Source of the DNA: Streptococcus sp. 29892
GTDB taxonomy: Bacteria; Bacillota; Bacilli; Lactobacillales; Streptococcaceae
Assembly: GCF_032594935.1 (NCBI RefSeq)
Contig: NZ_CP118734.1
Span: forward strand, 1,082,001 to 1,146,000
Direction of reading: 5' to 3'
Length of the DNA stretch: 64,000 nt
The position numbers and the translations under genes were made by a program. This document shows positions 36,071-45,808 of the stretch, piece after piece; the stretch's first letter is position 1; each line of letters opens with the position of its first letter. The notes below the pieces were generated by a model. That model was not told the DNA's origin and ran no database searches. It saw only the letters and a program-made list of their open reading frames with translations.

Positions 36071-37840
36071 TTATTTGGATTCACTAAACTGGCTTTGATA
36101 GAGATTATAATAGAAACCTTTGTCCGCCAAAAGACTGTCGTGGTTGCCTTGTTCGATAATCTGTCCATCTTTCAAGACCAAAATCTTATCAGCTTCCTGA
36201 ATGGTTGATAAGCGATGGGCAATGACGAAACTTGTCCGTCCTTTCATCAATCGCTTCATGGCCTTTTGAATCAAGAGTTCCAAACGGGTATCAACTGAAG
36301 AAGTCGCTTCGTCAAGAATCAGAATAGCAGGATCTGCCAACAAAGCACGCGCAATGGTCAAGAGCTGTTTTTGACCTTGGGAAATATTGCTGGATTCCTG
36401 GTTCATTTCCATATTATAACCGCCAGGCAGTGTGCGGATAAAGTGGTCAACGTTGGCAGCTTTGGCAGCCTCAACAATTTCTTCATCCGTCGCATCCAGA
36501 CGACCAAAACGTAAGTTTTCTTTGATAGTCCCTTCATAGAGCCAAGCATCCTGCAAGACCATACCAAATTGACTACGGTAGGATTGACGGGAAATCTTTC
36601 GAATGTCCTGACCATCCACCTTGATAGCACCGGATGTGACATCATAGAAACGCATGAGCAGGTTGATGAGGGTTGTCTTACCAGCCCCTGTTGGTCCTAC
36701 GATAGCCACCATTTCACCTGGCTTAACATCAAGATTAAAGTTACGGATAAGCGGCTTGTCTTCTGAATAGCCAAATTCGACTTGTTCAAAGCTGACTTGT
36801 CCGGTCAGACTAGCTGTCAACTCTAGCGCATTGGCGTCTTCTTCGTCAAGCTCATCTAGGACTGAAAAAATGCGTTCAAGGGAGGATTTGGCAGACTGCA
36901 ACTGGGGTGCCAACTGGGTCAAGGTTTGGACAGGCTGAGAAATCTGCCAGACGTATTGGACGAAGGCCTGCATATTACCCACCGTCAATGTACCTGCAAG
37001 GACTTTCAGACCAGATAGCAGAGCCACGACGACGTAGGCAATGTTTGACAAGCCGTGTACCAGGGGCATGAGCAAGCCAGACATGAAACTAGCCTTGAAA
37101 CCAACTTCCTGTAAGTCAGCAGTTATCTGGCGAAATTCTTGCGTGGACAATTCTTCACGACCGTAGAGCTTGAGGACGTTAAAACCAGTGAGGTTTTCTT
37201 GGACAAAGCCATTCAAACGACCAAGCGCATCAGCTTGTTGCTTGAAATAAGGCTGGGATTTGCCCATGACAAACTTGGAACCAAAATAGGTCACTGGAAC
37301 CAAGGTTACGACTACAAGTGCTAGGGATACATCCAACCAGAAACACATGAAAATGGCTAGAGAGAGAGTCAGAACAGCATTGACTAACTGAAGGAAACTT
37401 TGTTGCAGGGCGTTTGAAACAGTCTCCACATCGCTTGTAAAACGTCCAAGTAAATCACCATACTGGTGCTTGTCAAAATAAGAAACAGGAATTTTGTTAA
37501 TCTTATGGCTCAAGTCCTGACGCAGCTCCTTGGTCGCCCCCTGCACTGCCTTGGTCATAAAATAGGTAGAACCATAGGCACCGATTTCATACATCAGGGC
37601 ACGCAGGGCGTAGATGGCAAGCATGATGGCAATATAGGAATAGTTTAGTTGAGCTCCTGCTACTCCATTTGCCATGTCCAGCAAATTCTTGGTCAATTCT
37701 GTGATGATAAGCCCCAACACAAAGGGTTCCAAGGCATTCATGACTGCACTGATGGTCTTCAGAAAAACAGCTAAATAGACAGAAGATTGGTAACGACGTA
37801 GGTAGCCCCAAACACGGGTAAATACTGATGAATTCTTCAT
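36071..37840 (-). CDS. ABC exporter half-transporter, canonical Walker B partner
   Basis: 589 residues: six-helix exporter domain (about 15-310) fused to an ATPase domain. Walker A GPTGAGKTT, Walker B ILILDEATSSVDT with catalytic Glu, but a degenerate signature, NISQGQKQLLTIARA. The partner at 37850-39586 has the complementary pattern, so the pair forms an asymmetric heterodimer like LmrCD/BmrCD with one hydrolytically weak site. Function: probably multidrug or lipid/peptide export across the plasma membrane; substrate unknown. Lies 9 bp after its partner. Confidence 0.9.
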   Translation of the reverse strand: MKNSSVFTRVWGYLRRYQSSVYLAVFLKTISAVMNALEPFVLGLIITELTKNLLDMANGVAGAQLNYSYIAIMLAIYALRALMYEIGAYGSTYFMTKAVQGATKELRQDLSHKINKIPVSYFDKHQYGDLLGRFTSDVETVSNALQQSFLQLVNAVLTLSLAIFMCFWLDVSLALVVVTLVPVTYFGSKFVMGKSQPYFKQQADALGRLNGFVQENLTGFNVLKLYGREELSTQEFRQITADLQEVGFKASFMSGLLMPLVHGLSNIAYVVVALLSGLKVLAGTLTVGNMQAFVQYVWQISQPVQTLTQLAPQLQSAKSSLERIFSVLDELDEEDANALELTASLTGQVSFEQVEFGYSEDKPLIRNFNLDVKPGEMVAIVGPTGAGKTTLINLLMRFYDVTSGAIKVDGQDIRKISRQSYRSQFGMVLQDAWLYEGTIKENLRFGRLDATDEEIVEAAKAANVDHFIRTLPGGYNMEMNQESSNISQGQKQLLTIARALLADPAILILDEATSSVDTRLELLIQKAMKRLMKGRTSFVIAHRLSTIQEADKILVLKDGQIIEQGNHDSLLADKGFYYNLYQSQFSESK

Positions 37841-37849
37841 ACATTCCTC

Positions 37850-39586
37850 CTATTCTTCTGTCAAGGATTGACGGTTAAGCTGGGAGTTGGCAATTTCACG
37901 GTAAATCTCATTGCTTTCCATCAATTCATTGTGGGTGCCACGACCAACGATTTCACCCTCATTTAGCACGATAATCTGGTCGGCATCCATAATAGTTCCG
38001 ACCCGTTGGGCAACAATCAGCACCGTCGCATGTTCCGTTACTTCCTTCAAACGAGCTCTCAAAATGGCATCCGTCTTATAGTCCAAGGCTGAGAAGGAAT
38101 CATCAAAAATATAAATGTCTGGCTGTTTGACAATAGCACGTGCAATAGACAGACGCTGTTTCTGACCACCAGACAAGTTACTTCCCCCTTCTGCTAGATG
38201 GGTGTCGAATTTTTCTTCCTTACTCTCAATAAAGTCCTTGGCCTGAGCAACATCCGTCGCTTCCTGCAACTCCGCCAAACTCGCATCTAGCTTCCCGTAC
38301 TTGAGGTTTTCTGCGATGGTTCCGGTAAATAGCAGAGCTTTCTGCGGAATAAATCCAATCTTACTACGGAGTGCCTTTAGATTGTAGCGTCTGACATCCA
38401 CGCCATCCACCAAGATACGACCAAGGGTCACATCATAGAAACGTGGAATTAACTGCACCAAAGAAGACTTACCAGAACCAGTCGAACCAATAAAGGCAAT
38501 GGTTTCCCCAGGCTTAGCCTGAAATGAAATATTGTGAAGAACAGGAGATTCCGTTTCACCTGGGTAGGCAAAGGTTACATTTTCAAATTCCAAATAACCA
38601 CGAGTATCTGTTTCAGTAATCCCATCTTCATTCTTAGAAATGGAAATGGGCATGTCCAAGACTTCCTGAATCCGTTGGCTCGATACCGACATCCGTGGAT
38701 ACATGTTAAACAAGTTGGCAAAGAGCAAGAATGAGAAAAGCGCGTGGAAACTATATTCTATAAAGGCTACCAAATCACCAATTTGTAGACTGCCTGTTTT
38801 CAAGGGTTCCAAAGCGAACCAGACAATGGCCACAATCATAGCAATGATAATCTGGACAAAGAGCGGTTCTGTCAAACCAGTCAGATTAAAGAGTTTTTTG
38901 GATGTTTCTGTGTAATCTTCATTGACTGCCGCAAAACGCTCCTCTTGAAATTCTTCCCGCGTAAATGCCCGAATAACCCGTAAGCCCATGAGATTTTCAC
39001 GAACATACTGGTTGATAGTATCCAAGCGTTTTTGCTGTGTTTCTGATAGAGGGCGGGTTTTGGTTGCTACATAGAAAATAACGATAACAAGAAACGGCAT
39101 GGCTACTGCGACTGTCCAAGCTAGACTCGGACTGGTTACCAAGGTCATAATGACAGAAGCAATCATCATCAAGGGAGTGATAATTCCCAGCTTCAATACC
39201 ATCTCCGCAAACTGCATCAAGACAAAAGCATCATTAGTCATACGAGCAACCAGAGAAGAAACACCAATCTGCTCATACTCGTGATGAGAATAGTCCTGAA
39301 TTTTCTCGTACAAATCATTTCGAATATCTTTTACGATGTTGGTTGTCAACTGCCCAGCCGCATAGGCAAGCGTTATTCGTCCAACAATTCCAAGCAAGAC
39401 GATTAAGCCCATCATTCCCGCCCAATAATAGAGCTGACCAACATCATTTTTTGTAATTCCTTGGTCAATCATTCTAGCCAAAAAAGTCGGCAAGCCCAAG
39501 TTTACCACTACAAACAAGAAGGCACCCAACAAGTCCAAGGCAATCCACTTAGGGTATTTTTTCAAATAGGTCCAAATCAGATTCAT
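37850..39586 (-). CDS. ABC exporter half-transporter, degenerate Walker B partner
   Basis: 578 residues: six helices then ATPase domain with GSTGSGKSS, good signature NLSGGQKQRLSIARA, but Walker B IYIFDDSFSALD where Asp replaces the catalytic Glu. The switch His is also altered (LIVAQRVGTI). These are the marks of the non-hydrolysing half of heterodimeric type IV exporters. First gene of a two-gene operon with 36071-37840. Confidence 0.9.
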   Translation of the reverse strand: MNLIWTYLKKYPKWIALDLLGAFLFVVVNLGLPTFLARMIDQGITKNDVGQLYYWAGMMGLIVLLGIVGRITLAYAAGQLTTNIVKDIRNDLYEKIQDYSHHEYEQIGVSSLVARMTNDAFVLMQFAEMVLKLGIITPLMMIASVIMTLVTSPSLAWTVAVAMPFLVIVIFYVATKTRPLSETQQKRLDTINQYVRENLMGLRVIRAFTREEFQEERFAAVNEDYTETSKKLFNLTGLTEPLFVQIIIAMIVAIVWFALEPLKTGSLQIGDLVAFIEYSFHALFSFLLFANLFNMYPRMSVSSQRIQEVLDMPISISKNEDGITETDTRGYLEFENVTFAYPGETESPVLHNISFQAKPGETIAFIGSTGSGKSSLVQLIPRFYDVTLGRILVDGVDVRRYNLKALRSKIGFIPQKALLFTGTIAENLKYGKLDASLAELQEATDVAQAKDFIESKEEKFDTHLAEGGSNLSGGQKQRLSIARAIVKQPDIYIFDDSFSALDYKTDAILRARLKEVTEHATVLIVAQRVGTIMDADQIIVLNEGEIVGRGTHNELMESNEIYREIANSQLNRQSLTEE

Positions 39587-39611
39587 CTTTTCACCCTTTC
39601 TATATGTTACA

Positions 39612-39870
39612 GTCTTTTAGTTTACTTTTAGTACTCGCTTCAAAGGTTTGGGGAACCTTTGAAGGCTGAAGATAGTGCGAACCAAGTTCGCCTCAAAAAA
39701 TGCAGGCATAACTCAATGCTTTCTTGTTTCTAGGCATTGACTTGAAACAGTCCCCCAGACTGTTTCAATCAGGCAAGGCGAGTTCAAATAATGATGAAAT
39801 TATTTGAAGTTGGAGATAAGGAAACGAAGTTTCATCATTCGTCGACGTAATAAAAGATAAACTAAATGAC
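39612..39870. repeat. BOX/MITE-like palindromic intergenic element
   Basis: 259 bp, non-coding. Ends are imperfect inverted repeats: left 39612-39634, right 39847-39870 (21 of 24 aligned positions match). Inside are consecutive hairpins: 39638-39664 (11-bp perfect arms), 39677-39691 (6 bp), 39713-39740 (7 bp), 39742-39768 (11 bp perfect), 39783-39808 (10 bp perfect), 39821-39833 (5 bp). Words such as ACTTCGTTTCCTTATCTCCAAC on the minus strand recall the pneumococcal BOX boxC module and AACTCGCCTTGCC recalls boxA; that identity is from memory. It fills the gap between rpsP-khpA and the ABC operon. Confidence 0.7.
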
Positions 39871-39872
39871 GA

Positions 39873-39896
39873 TAAAAAGGGGCACAGCCCCTTTGT
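39873..39896 (-). terminator. Terminator of rpsP-khpA
   Basis: Minus-strand AAAGGGGC / GCCCCTTT with a TGT loop and a T-rich tail. A second hairpin (AAAGTCACC / GGTGGCTTT) lies between it and the khpA stop. Confidence 0.85.
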
Positions 39897-39926
39897 CTAA
39901 GTTAAAAGCCACCAAATGGTGACTTT

Positions 39927-40169
39927 CTATTCTTTCTCGTCAATCACTAAACGAACTTTTTTATCACTTGTTGGAACAGAGTAGACAATCGTTCTGATTG
40001 CAGAAATTGTGCGTCCTTTTTTCCCAATGATACGGCCAATATCAGATTTATCCAAATCCAAATGATATTCTAAAAATTCAGGTGTATCAACAATTTTAAT
40101 TGTCAAGCTATCAGGCTGTGAAATCAAAGGTTTCACAATCGCAATAATGAGATTTTCAATCATGTCCAT
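39927..40169 (-). CDS. khpA: KH-domain RNA-binding protein KhpA
   Basis: 80 residues, one KH domain with the GxxG loop in [18 protein letters not shown]. In pneumococci KhpA pairs with KhpB (Jag/EloR), binds many RNAs and affects cell elongation and division. The gene sits 21 bp after rpsP, the usual Firmicute pairing. Complete. Confidence 0.94.
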   Translation of the reverse strand: MDMIENLIIAIVKPLISQPDSLTIKIVDTPEFLEYHLDLDKSDIGRIIGKKGRTISAIRTIVYSVPTSDKKVRLVIDEKE

Positions 40170-40190
40170 AAGTGTTCTCGCTTACTGTTC

Positions 40191-40463
40191 TTATTTAGAG
40201 AATTTTTGCTCGTGGAATTTCTTCAATACGCCAGCGTTTGAAAGAAGTGCACGAACTGTATCAGATGGTTGTGCACCTTTTGCCAACCACTCAAGTACAC
40301 GCTCTTCTTTAAGAGTTACTGAGTTTTCAGCCAAAAGTGGGTTGTAAGTACCAACTGTTTCGATGAAACGACCATCGCGTGGTGCGCGTGAGTCTGCAAC
40401 GTTAATACGGTAGAAAGGTTTCTTTTTAGAACCCATACGAGTCAAACGGATTTTTACTGCCAT
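40191..40463 (-). CDS. rpsP: 30S ribosomal protein S16
   Basis: 90 residues, begins [20 protein letters not shown], with [14 protein letters not shown]; normal S16 length. Assembly protein of the 30S body. Promoter immediately upstream; followed by khpA. Confidence 0.97.
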   Translation of the reverse strand: MAVKIRLTRMGSKKKPFYRINVADSRAPRDGRFIETVGTYNPLLAENSVTLKEERVLEWLAKGAQPSDTVRALLSNAGVLKKFHEQKFSK

Positions 40464-40530
40464 TTTAAAATGTTCTCTTTTCTTTATTTTTTATTTCGGT
40501 GAAATAGCAGAGCTATTTAGCACATGTTCT

Positions 40531-40558
40531 ATTATAACACACTTTGACCAGCTGTCAA
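40531..40558 (-). promoter_or_regulatory. rpsP promoter
   Basis: Minus-strand TTGACA (40553-40558), 16-bp spacer, TATAAT (40531-40536), about 68 bp before the rpsP ATG. Confidence 0.8.
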
Positions 40559-40620
40559 GAAAAAAACTTGACAGGATTTAAAAAAATTCAATTCAACTTA
40601 AAATTGATGAGAACATAGTA

Positions 40621-40923
40621 TCACTCTTTACTAGTATGGCGCTTTCCTAGACTAAGTGCTTGCTCCTCTGACATCTCAACCACCTTAGAGAAATGAGTGT
40701 TTGCTGGCATGTTTTCCTTCTAGTACCAATAAACATCCGCATTCCCATTTCTAGCAATATATACTACTGGCGCAAGTTGTCTAGCAGGTTGAGGGACTTG
40801 AGAGCTATTGCTTGGTTGCGTTCCAGTAGCCGAGCTAGAAGATAGAACTGGACTACTTTCGTCAGTCGGCACCAAAGAAAAAACCACTACTCCGAAGAAT
40901 AGCAGTTTTTCCGAATGTTTAGG
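40621..40923 (-). pseudogene. Decayed small secreted protein gene downstream of rplL
   Basis: Minus-strand frame from 40923: PKHSEKLLFFGVVVFSLVP (signal or membrane segment without a start codon), a Ser/Thr/Gln linker, VVYIARNGNADVYWY, an amber stop (40720-40722), then in the same frame KENMPANTHFSKVVEMSEE and GKRHTSKE before TGA at 40621. The two halves join smoothly across the stop. The C-terminal module (VYIARNG ... EALSLGKRHT) looks like a cysteine-free relative of Ada-type surface domains seen on streptococcal exported proteins. No start codon or Shine-Dalgarno and one internal stop: I call it a pseudogene. It fills most of the 480-bp gap between rplL and rpsP. Confidence 0.65.
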
Positions 40924-40943
40924 CTACTTGAGTAGTCGCTCTA

Positions 40944-41309
40944 TTATTTAAGAGTAACTGAAGCTCCAGCTTCTTCCAATTTAGCTTTGATTTCTTCAGC
41001 TTGAGCTGTTGGAACACCTTCTTTAACAAGTGCTGGTGCACCGTCAACAAGTTCTTTAGCTTCTTTAAGACCAAGACCTGTGATTTCACGTACAACTTTG
41101 ATAACGCCAACTTTTTTGTCGCCAGCAGATGTCAATTCAACGTCAAATGAGTCTTTAGCTTCTTCAGCAGCAGCACCAGCTGCAGCAACAGCTACAGGAG
41201 CAGCTGCAGTTACACCAAATTCTTCTTCGATAGCTTTAACAAGGTCGTTAAGCTCAAGGATAGTAGCTTCTTTAATTTCAGCAATAATGTTTTCAATGTT
41301 CAATGCCAT
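40944..41309 (-). CDS. rplL: 50S ribosomal protein L7/L12
   Basis: 121 residues. N-terminal dimerisation helix ([20 protein letters not shown]), Ala-rich hinge ([15 protein letters not shown]), C-terminal factor-binding domain ([27 protein letters not shown]). Recruits translation GTPases. Co-transcribed with rplJ and controlled by the L10 leader. Confidence 0.97.
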   Translation of the reverse strand: MALNIENIIAEIKEATILELNDLVKAIEEEFGVTAAAPVAVAAAGAAAEEAKDSFDVELTSAGDKKVGVIKVVREITGLGLKEAKELVDGAPALVKEGVPTAQAEEIKAKLEEAGASVTLK

Positions 41310-41374
41310 TGTGATATTCCTCCAATTTAGGTTTTTAAATAGTTTGTAGCACTAAGCAGCTACGCTCTGACGCA

Positions 41375-41869
41375 TTAAGCAGCGTCTTCTTTTTCTGCAA
41401 CAGCTTTGACAGCGTATGCAACGTTGCGAACTGGCGCTTGAAGTACAGAAAGCAACATAGAAAGCATGCCTTCGCGGTTTGGCAATGTAGCAAGTGCTTC
41501 GATTTCTTCTTTTGAAGAAACTTTGCCTTCTACAGCTCCACCTTTGATTTCAAGAGCATTTGCTGTTTTCGCGAAATCGTAAATTGTTTTAGCTGGGGCA
41601 ACTGCATCGTTTGAGAATGCAACTGCTGATGGACCTACAAACAATTCTGCAAGACCTTCAAGACCAGCTTGCTCAGCAGCACGACGCAAGATTGAGTTTT
41701 TGATAACTTTGTACTCAACTTCTGCACCACGCAAGTTACGACGAAGAACTGTATCTTGTTCTACTGTCAAACCACGAGCGTCTACAACAACGATAGATGT
41801 TGCAGCTTTCATTTGCTCAGCAACGGCATTTACTAATTCCGCTTTTTTAGCGATAATAGCTTCACTCAT
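41375..41869 (-). CDS. rplJ: 50S ribosomal protein L10
   Basis: 164 residues from [16 protein letters not shown]; a GGAGGT Shine-Dalgarno sits just before this ATG, while the open frame runs 36 bp further into the leader. Base of the L7/L12 stalk and the autogenous repressor that binds its own leader RNA. Order rplJ-rplL. Confidence 0.97.
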   Translation of the reverse strand: MSEAIIAKKAELVNAVAEQMKAATSIVVVDARGLTVEQDTVLRRNLRGAEVEYKVIKNSILRRAAEQAGLEGLAELFVGPSAVAFSNDAVAPAKTIYDFAKTANALEIKGGAVEGKVSSKEEIEALATLPNREGMLSMLLSVLQAPVRNVAYAVKAVAEKEDAA

Positions 41870-41879
41870 TTTTTTACCT

Positions 41880-42020
41880 CCGTTTTTATTTTGGGCTAGG
41901 CACAAAAAAATCGCACCTAAACCTAGACACGAAAGTACAAATACGTTTATCTCAATAATCGTTTTGTGCCTCGGTAGGATGTTTATGAGTCCAGCTCCCC
42001 TACTGTCTTAGGTCAGTTTT
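41880..42020 (-). ncRNA. L10 leader (ribosomal protein autoregulatory element)
   Basis: The transcribed leader contains CCTAAGACAGTAGGGGAGC and CATCCTACCGAGGCA, the conserved pairing segments of the Firmicute L10 leader, followed by an inverted pair GAGGCACAAAA / TTTTTTTGTGCCT closing a hairpin before the rplJ Shine-Dalgarno. L10(L12)4 binds this structure to reduce expression of rplJL. Confidence 0.9.
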
Positions 42021-42035
42021 TTCAAACCTTAATCA

Positions 42036-42064
42036 TCATAACACAGTATTTTATAGAATGCAAG
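42036..42064 (-). promoter_or_regulatory. rplJL promoter
   Basis: Minus-strand TTGCAT (42059-42064), 17-bp spacer, TATGAT (42036-42041), just before the L10 leader. Confidence 0.65.
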
Positions 42065-42114
42065 ACTTTTTTATTATTTTTTTAACTTTTTTTCCAGATT
42101 TTTCCTGCTAGGCT

Positions 42115-42147
42115 AAAAACAACTGCCATTCCCTTGAGAATAGCAGT
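42115..42147 (-). terminator. topA terminator
   Basis: Minus-strand ACTGCTATTC / GAATGGCAGT stem (one G-U), followed by TGTTTTTAG. Confidence 0.7.
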
Positions 42148-42153
42148 CTTATC

Positions 42154-44247
42154 TTATTTAATTTTATCTTCCTCATAGTCACCATTTGGACAGACAACTT
42201 GTTTACCACCACCACGAACTTTTTTCTCAACGAGATAGTGGTCACATTTTGGACAGGCACGACCAACAGGTTTGTCCCATGAGGTAAATTCACACTCTGG
42301 ATAACGGTCACAACCATAGAAAAGCCGATTGCGTTTGCTCTTGCGCTCAATGACCTGGCCTTGTTGACAAACTGGACAAGTCACGCCGATTTCCTTGGTA
42401 ATTTGCTTGGTATTGCGGCAATCAGGGAAATTGCTACATGCGTAGAATTTTCCAAAACGACCAAGTTTAATAACCATTTCATGTCCACAAACTTCACAAT
42501 CAAAACCAGCTGGTTCATCTTTGATTTGGATTTTTTCCATCTGGTCTTCTGCTTTAGACAGTTCTACCTTAAATGGTTGGTAAAATCCATCGATGACCTT
42601 CTGCCACTGCTCCTTACCGATTTCAACATCATCTAGTTTTTGCTCCATTTCAGCCGTAAAGGTGACATTGACGATATCAGGGAAAAATTCGACAATGAGT
42701 TTGTTGACAATCTCGCCCAACTCTGTCGGCTCAAATCGTTTGGCAGCAAGCTTGACATAATAGCGTTTCTGAATAGTTTCAATAGTGGGTGCATAGGTTG
42801 ATGGACGACCAACACCATTCTCTTCCAAGGTCTTAATCAAGGTTGCTTCCGAATAGCGAGCAGGTGGTTGAGTGAAATGTTGTTCAGGATTGGTTGAACT
42901 ACGGATAACGATATCCCCTTGCTCCATGTCTGGTAACATCTTATTCTTATCAGAGTCGTTGTAAACCGCCATGTAACCATCAAACTTGACTTGGCTACCA
43001 TTGGCTGCGAAAATCACCCCATTCTGACCTAGGCGGACACTCATGGTATCAAAGATTGCCGCAGTCATCTGACTGGCTACAAAACGATTCCAAATCAAGG
43101 TATAGAGACGAAGTTGGTCCTTATCCAAATACTTGGCAATGGACTCTGGTGTCAAATGAACATTTGACGGACGAATAGCCTCGTGGGCATCTTGGGCACC
43201 GGTCGCATTCTTGACCTTGCTAGAATGTTTGGAATACTTTTCTCCAAAACGTTCTGTGATAAACTCCGCTGCCTGAGCCTGAGCAACTGGACTGATACGG
43301 GTAGAATCCGTACGCATATAAGTAATCAAACCTTGCGTCCCACCAGTCCCCAAACTCACCCCTTCATAGAGCTGCTGGGCAACCATCATAGTTTTACGGG
43401 TACGGAAGTTGATTTTATTGGCCGCATCCATCTGCATGGTTGAGGTTGTGTAAGGAAGTGGTGCATTGCGCTTGCGTTCTTTACGCTCCACCTGGTCAAC
43501 CAAGAAATCATCGCTATTTAAACGAGCCAGAATTTCCTTGACCTGTTCATTGTTTTCAACCTTGACTTTTTTTCCATCTAAGCCATAAAAGCTGGCTTGG
43601 AATTTCTTAGTACCCTTTTTAAAGCTGGCATCAATTGTCCAATATTCCTCTGGCTTGAAATTATTAATTTCATTTTCACGGTCAATAATGAGCTTGAGGG
43701 CAACGGATTGTACTCGCCCTGCTGACAGTCCTTTTTTGACTTTCTTCCAAAGAATGGGTGAAATCGAATAGCCAACGATACGGTCTAAAACACGACGAGC
43801 CTGTTGGGCATCAACCAAATCGTGATTAATAGCACGTGGTTCCTTGAAGGCATTTTTAACAGCATCTTTGGTGATTTCATTGAAAACAACCCGGTTTTTA
43901 TCCTTTTCGTCTAGTCCCAAAATATGAGCCAGATGCCAAGAAATTGCTTCTCCTTCACGGTCCGGGTCACTTGCCAAAAAGACTTGTTTGGCATTTTTCG
44001 CCTCTTTCTTCAAAGAATTGATAAGCGGACCTTTACCACGGATATTGATATACTCTGGCGCATAGTTATTATCAAAGTCAATAGACATACTTGATTTTTT
44101 CAAATCACGAATGTGTCCGACTGAGGCAACAACCTTATAATTTTTACCAAGATACTTCTCGATGGTCTTTGCCTTTGCAGGCGATTCTACAATGACAAGA
44201 TTTTTCTTGGTTGTCGTTTTTTTCTTACTAACTGATTTTGTAGCCAT
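42154..44247 (-). CDS. topA: DNA topoisomerase I
   Basis: Relaxes negative supercoils by single-strand passage. 697 residues from [10 protein letters not shown] (AAGG 7 nt upstream; another ATG 6 bp earlier is possible). Toprim domain [19 protein letters not shown] with [13 protein letters not shown]; active-site Tyr in [15 protein letters not shown]. The C-terminus has three zinc-ribbon units: CEVCGHEM...[15 protein letters not shown]...CDRYPEC, and a third, CPKCDHYL...CPNGDY, lacking its fourth cysteine. Downstream of dprA, the common Firmicute order dprA-topA. Confidence 0.96.
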   Translation of the reverse strand: MATKSVSKKKTTTKKNLVIVESPAKAKTIEKYLGKNYKVVASVGHIRDLKKSSMSIDFDNNYAPEYINIRGKGPLINSLKKEAKNAKQVFLASDPDREGEAISWHLAHILGLDEKDKNRVVFNEITKDAVKNAFKEPRAINHDLVDAQQARRVLDRIVGYSISPILWKKVKKGLSAGRVQSVALKLIIDRENEINNFKPEEYWTIDASFKKGTKKFQASFYGLDGKKVKVENNEQVKEILARLNSDDFLVDQVERKERKRNAPLPYTTSTMQMDAANKINFRTRKTMMVAQQLYEGVSLGTGGTQGLITYMRTDSTRISPVAQAQAAEFITERFGEKYSKHSSKVKNATGAQDAHEAIRPSNVHLTPESIAKYLDKDQLRLYTLIWNRFVASQMTAAIFDTMSVRLGQNGVIFAANGSQVKFDGYMAVYNDSDKNKMLPDMEQGDIVIRSSTNPEQHFTQPPARYSEATLIKTLEENGVGRPSTYAPTIETIQKRYYVKLAAKRFEPTELGEIVNKLIVEFFPDIVNVTFTAEMEQKLDDVEIGKEQWQKVIDGFYQPFKVELSKAEDQMEKIQIKDEPAGFDCEVCGHEMVIKLGRFGKFYACSNFPDCRNTKQITKEIGVTCPVCQQGQVIERKSKRNRLFYGCDRYPECEFTSWDKPVGRACPKCDHYLVEKKVRGGGKQVVCPNGDYEEDKIK

Positions 44248-44339
44248 TCTCATACCTTACAATTATTTTTAACCTCACAAAGAATAAACTATTTTTCAGT
44301 CAGTGTCAAGATTTTTATTTTCCTATAGGAGAACTTAAT

Positions 44340-45182
44340 TTAAAATTGATAGTCTGAAAGGATGTCAATGCCTGATGTAATGCACTTTGCCCCTTCTTGA
44401 ATCAAATGATGGCAACCATCTGATTTTCCATCCAAAATGGAACCAGGAATGGCATAGACTTCTCTTCCTCCTTCCAAGGCACGTTCGCAGGTAATGAGGC
44501 TACCAGACCGCATCTTAGCTTCGCAGACTACCAATCCTTCCACCAAACCAGCTATAATGCGATTGCGTTCTGGAAAATGATATTTGAGAGGGTCTGCACC
44601 TGGTTCGTATTCAGTCAAAACTAAATGGTGTTTTCCGATATAGGTCTGTAATTCTCTGTTTTCTTTGGGATAAATCTTATCCAAACCCGTTCCAATGACG
44701 GCAATGGTTTGTCCACCATTTTTCAGGCTAGCAATATGGGCAGCTGTATCAATTCCCCTTGCCAGACCACTAACAATGACAAAACGATTGCTCAATTCCT
44801 TGATAATTTTCTGAACAGACTGAATACCATTTTTACTTGCATTTCGTGTACCAACGACTGCCAGCTTGGATTTTTCCAGCAATTCTAAATCCCCTTGATA
44901 AAACAAAAGTACAGGTGGATTATAAATTTGCTTCAATGCTAGTGGATAGACATCATCCAAAATCGAAAAGGATGGAAACTTGTTAAATTCTTCCCGACAA
45001 GATTTGATATCCAAATTCTTATAGTTTTCCATGAATAACACTGGATTTTTACATTCAGAAACGACAGCGATATTTCGCAAAGTCAATTTTTTACCATGTA
45101 AATCTTGATAGGCCAAAACCTTATTAATATTAAGATTTGTCAGACCTGCTTTTTTCCATTTAAACAATTCAAAATTATTCAT
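44340..45182 (-). CDS. dprA: DNA processing protein DprA
   Basis: Loads RecA on incoming single-stranded DNA in natural transformation. 280 residues from MNNFELFKWKKAGLTN; GAGGTG precedes this ATG, and the longer frame overlaps the terminator of the upstream gene. SAM-like N-terminus followed by the Rossmann-type core: GTRNASKNG, VSGLARGIDTAAH, AVIGTGLDKIYPKEN, LTEYEPGADPLKYHFPERN, RSGSLITCERALEGGREVYA. A cin-box 21 bp before the start implies ComX control. Confidence 0.95.
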   Translation of the reverse strand: MNNFELFKWKKAGLTNLNINKVLAYQDLHGKKLTLRNIAVVSECKNPVLFMENYKNLDIKSCREEFNKFPSFSILDDVYPLALKQIYNPPVLLFYQGDLELLEKSKLAVVGTRNASKNGIQSVQKIIKELSNRFVIVSGLARGIDTAAHIASLKNGGQTIAVIGTGLDKIYPKENRELQTYIGKHHLVLTEYEPGADPLKYHFPERNRIIAGLVEGLVVCEAKMRSGSLITCERALEGGREVYAIPGSILDGKSDGCHHLIQEGAKCITSGIDILSDYQF

Positions 45183-45202
45183 TTTCTTCACCTCACTTAC
45201 TC

Positions 45203-45210
45203 TATTCGCA
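45203..45210 (-). promoter_or_regulatory. cin-box (ComX promoter) of dprA
   Basis: Minus-strand TGCGAATA, one base from the streptococcal late-competence combox TACGAATA. A T-rich run lies upstream. It sits 21 bp before the dprA ATG. Confidence 0.65.
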
Positions 45211-45217
45211 AGGCAAA

Positions 45218-45242
45218 GAAAAAATTCTCCCGAAGAAGAATT
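45218..45242 (-). terminator. Terminator after the acetyltransferase gene
   Basis: Minus-strand AATTCTTC-TTCG-GGAGAATT hairpin with T6 tail. It overlaps the stop codon and insulates dprA. Confidence 0.75.
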
Positions 45243-45798
45243 ATTTTTTAGGTATTTCTTTGATAACACGCGCAGGATTGCCCGCTAAAACGACATTATC
45301 ACCAAAAGACTTAGTCACAACAGAACCAGCACCAACAACCACGTTGTTGCCCAAGGTCACGCCAGGTAAGATTGTCACACCACCACCAGCCCAAAAATTA
45401 TCACCAATGGTAATTGGAGCTCCATATTCCAAACCAGAATTTCGTTCATCAGGATCTAGTGGATGAAGTGGAGTTAGCAACTGTACATTTGGACCAAGCA
45501 TGGCATTTTTGCCAATGGTAATGGGACAAACATCCAACATGGTACAGTTAAAATTTGCGTAAAAATCCTCTCCGACATGAATATTACTTCCGTAGTCACA
45601 GTAGAAATTTGGCTCCATGTAGATACGTTGGCCTGTAGTTCCAAACCAGTTCTTCAATTGATCCGAACGAACCTTACCATCAAGTTCATCGTTAAATCGT
45701 TTCATATTTTGACGAGCTAAAATCCGCATCTGAACCAATTCTGGATCACCAGCCTGATAAAACTGACCTGTAATCATTTTTTCTCTTTCTGTCGACAT
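45241..45798 (-). CDS. maa: Sugar O-acetyltransferase (maltose/galactoside type)
   Basis: 185 residues, left-handed beta-helix acetyl-CoA transferase. N-terminal cap [21 protein letters not shown] segment, hexapeptide repeats ([22 protein letters not shown], catalytic His in TPLHPLD, then [19 protein letters not shown]). Family members acetylate maltose, glucose or galactosides, possibly for detoxification; the real substrate is unknown. It starts 10 bp after cstR and may belong to its transcript; a CCCC-tract half-operator overlaps its start. Confidence 0.85.
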   Translation of the reverse strand: MSTEREKMITGQFYQAGDPELVQMRILARQNMKRFNDELDGKVRSDQLKNWFGTTGQRIYMEPNFYCDYGSNIHVGEDFYANFNCTMLDVCPITIGKNAMLGPNVQLLTPLHPLDPDERNSGLEYGAPITIGDNFWAGGGVTILPGVTLGNNVVVGAGSVVTKSFGDNVVLAGNPARVIKEIPKK

Positions 45799-45808
45799 AC
45801 CCCTACTC

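Noticed and set aside
39612-39870. The palindromic element as an insertion-sequence remnant with transposase.
   Set aside because: No coding remnant; only hairpins and short terminal inverted repeats, so a MITE/BOX-like element fits better.
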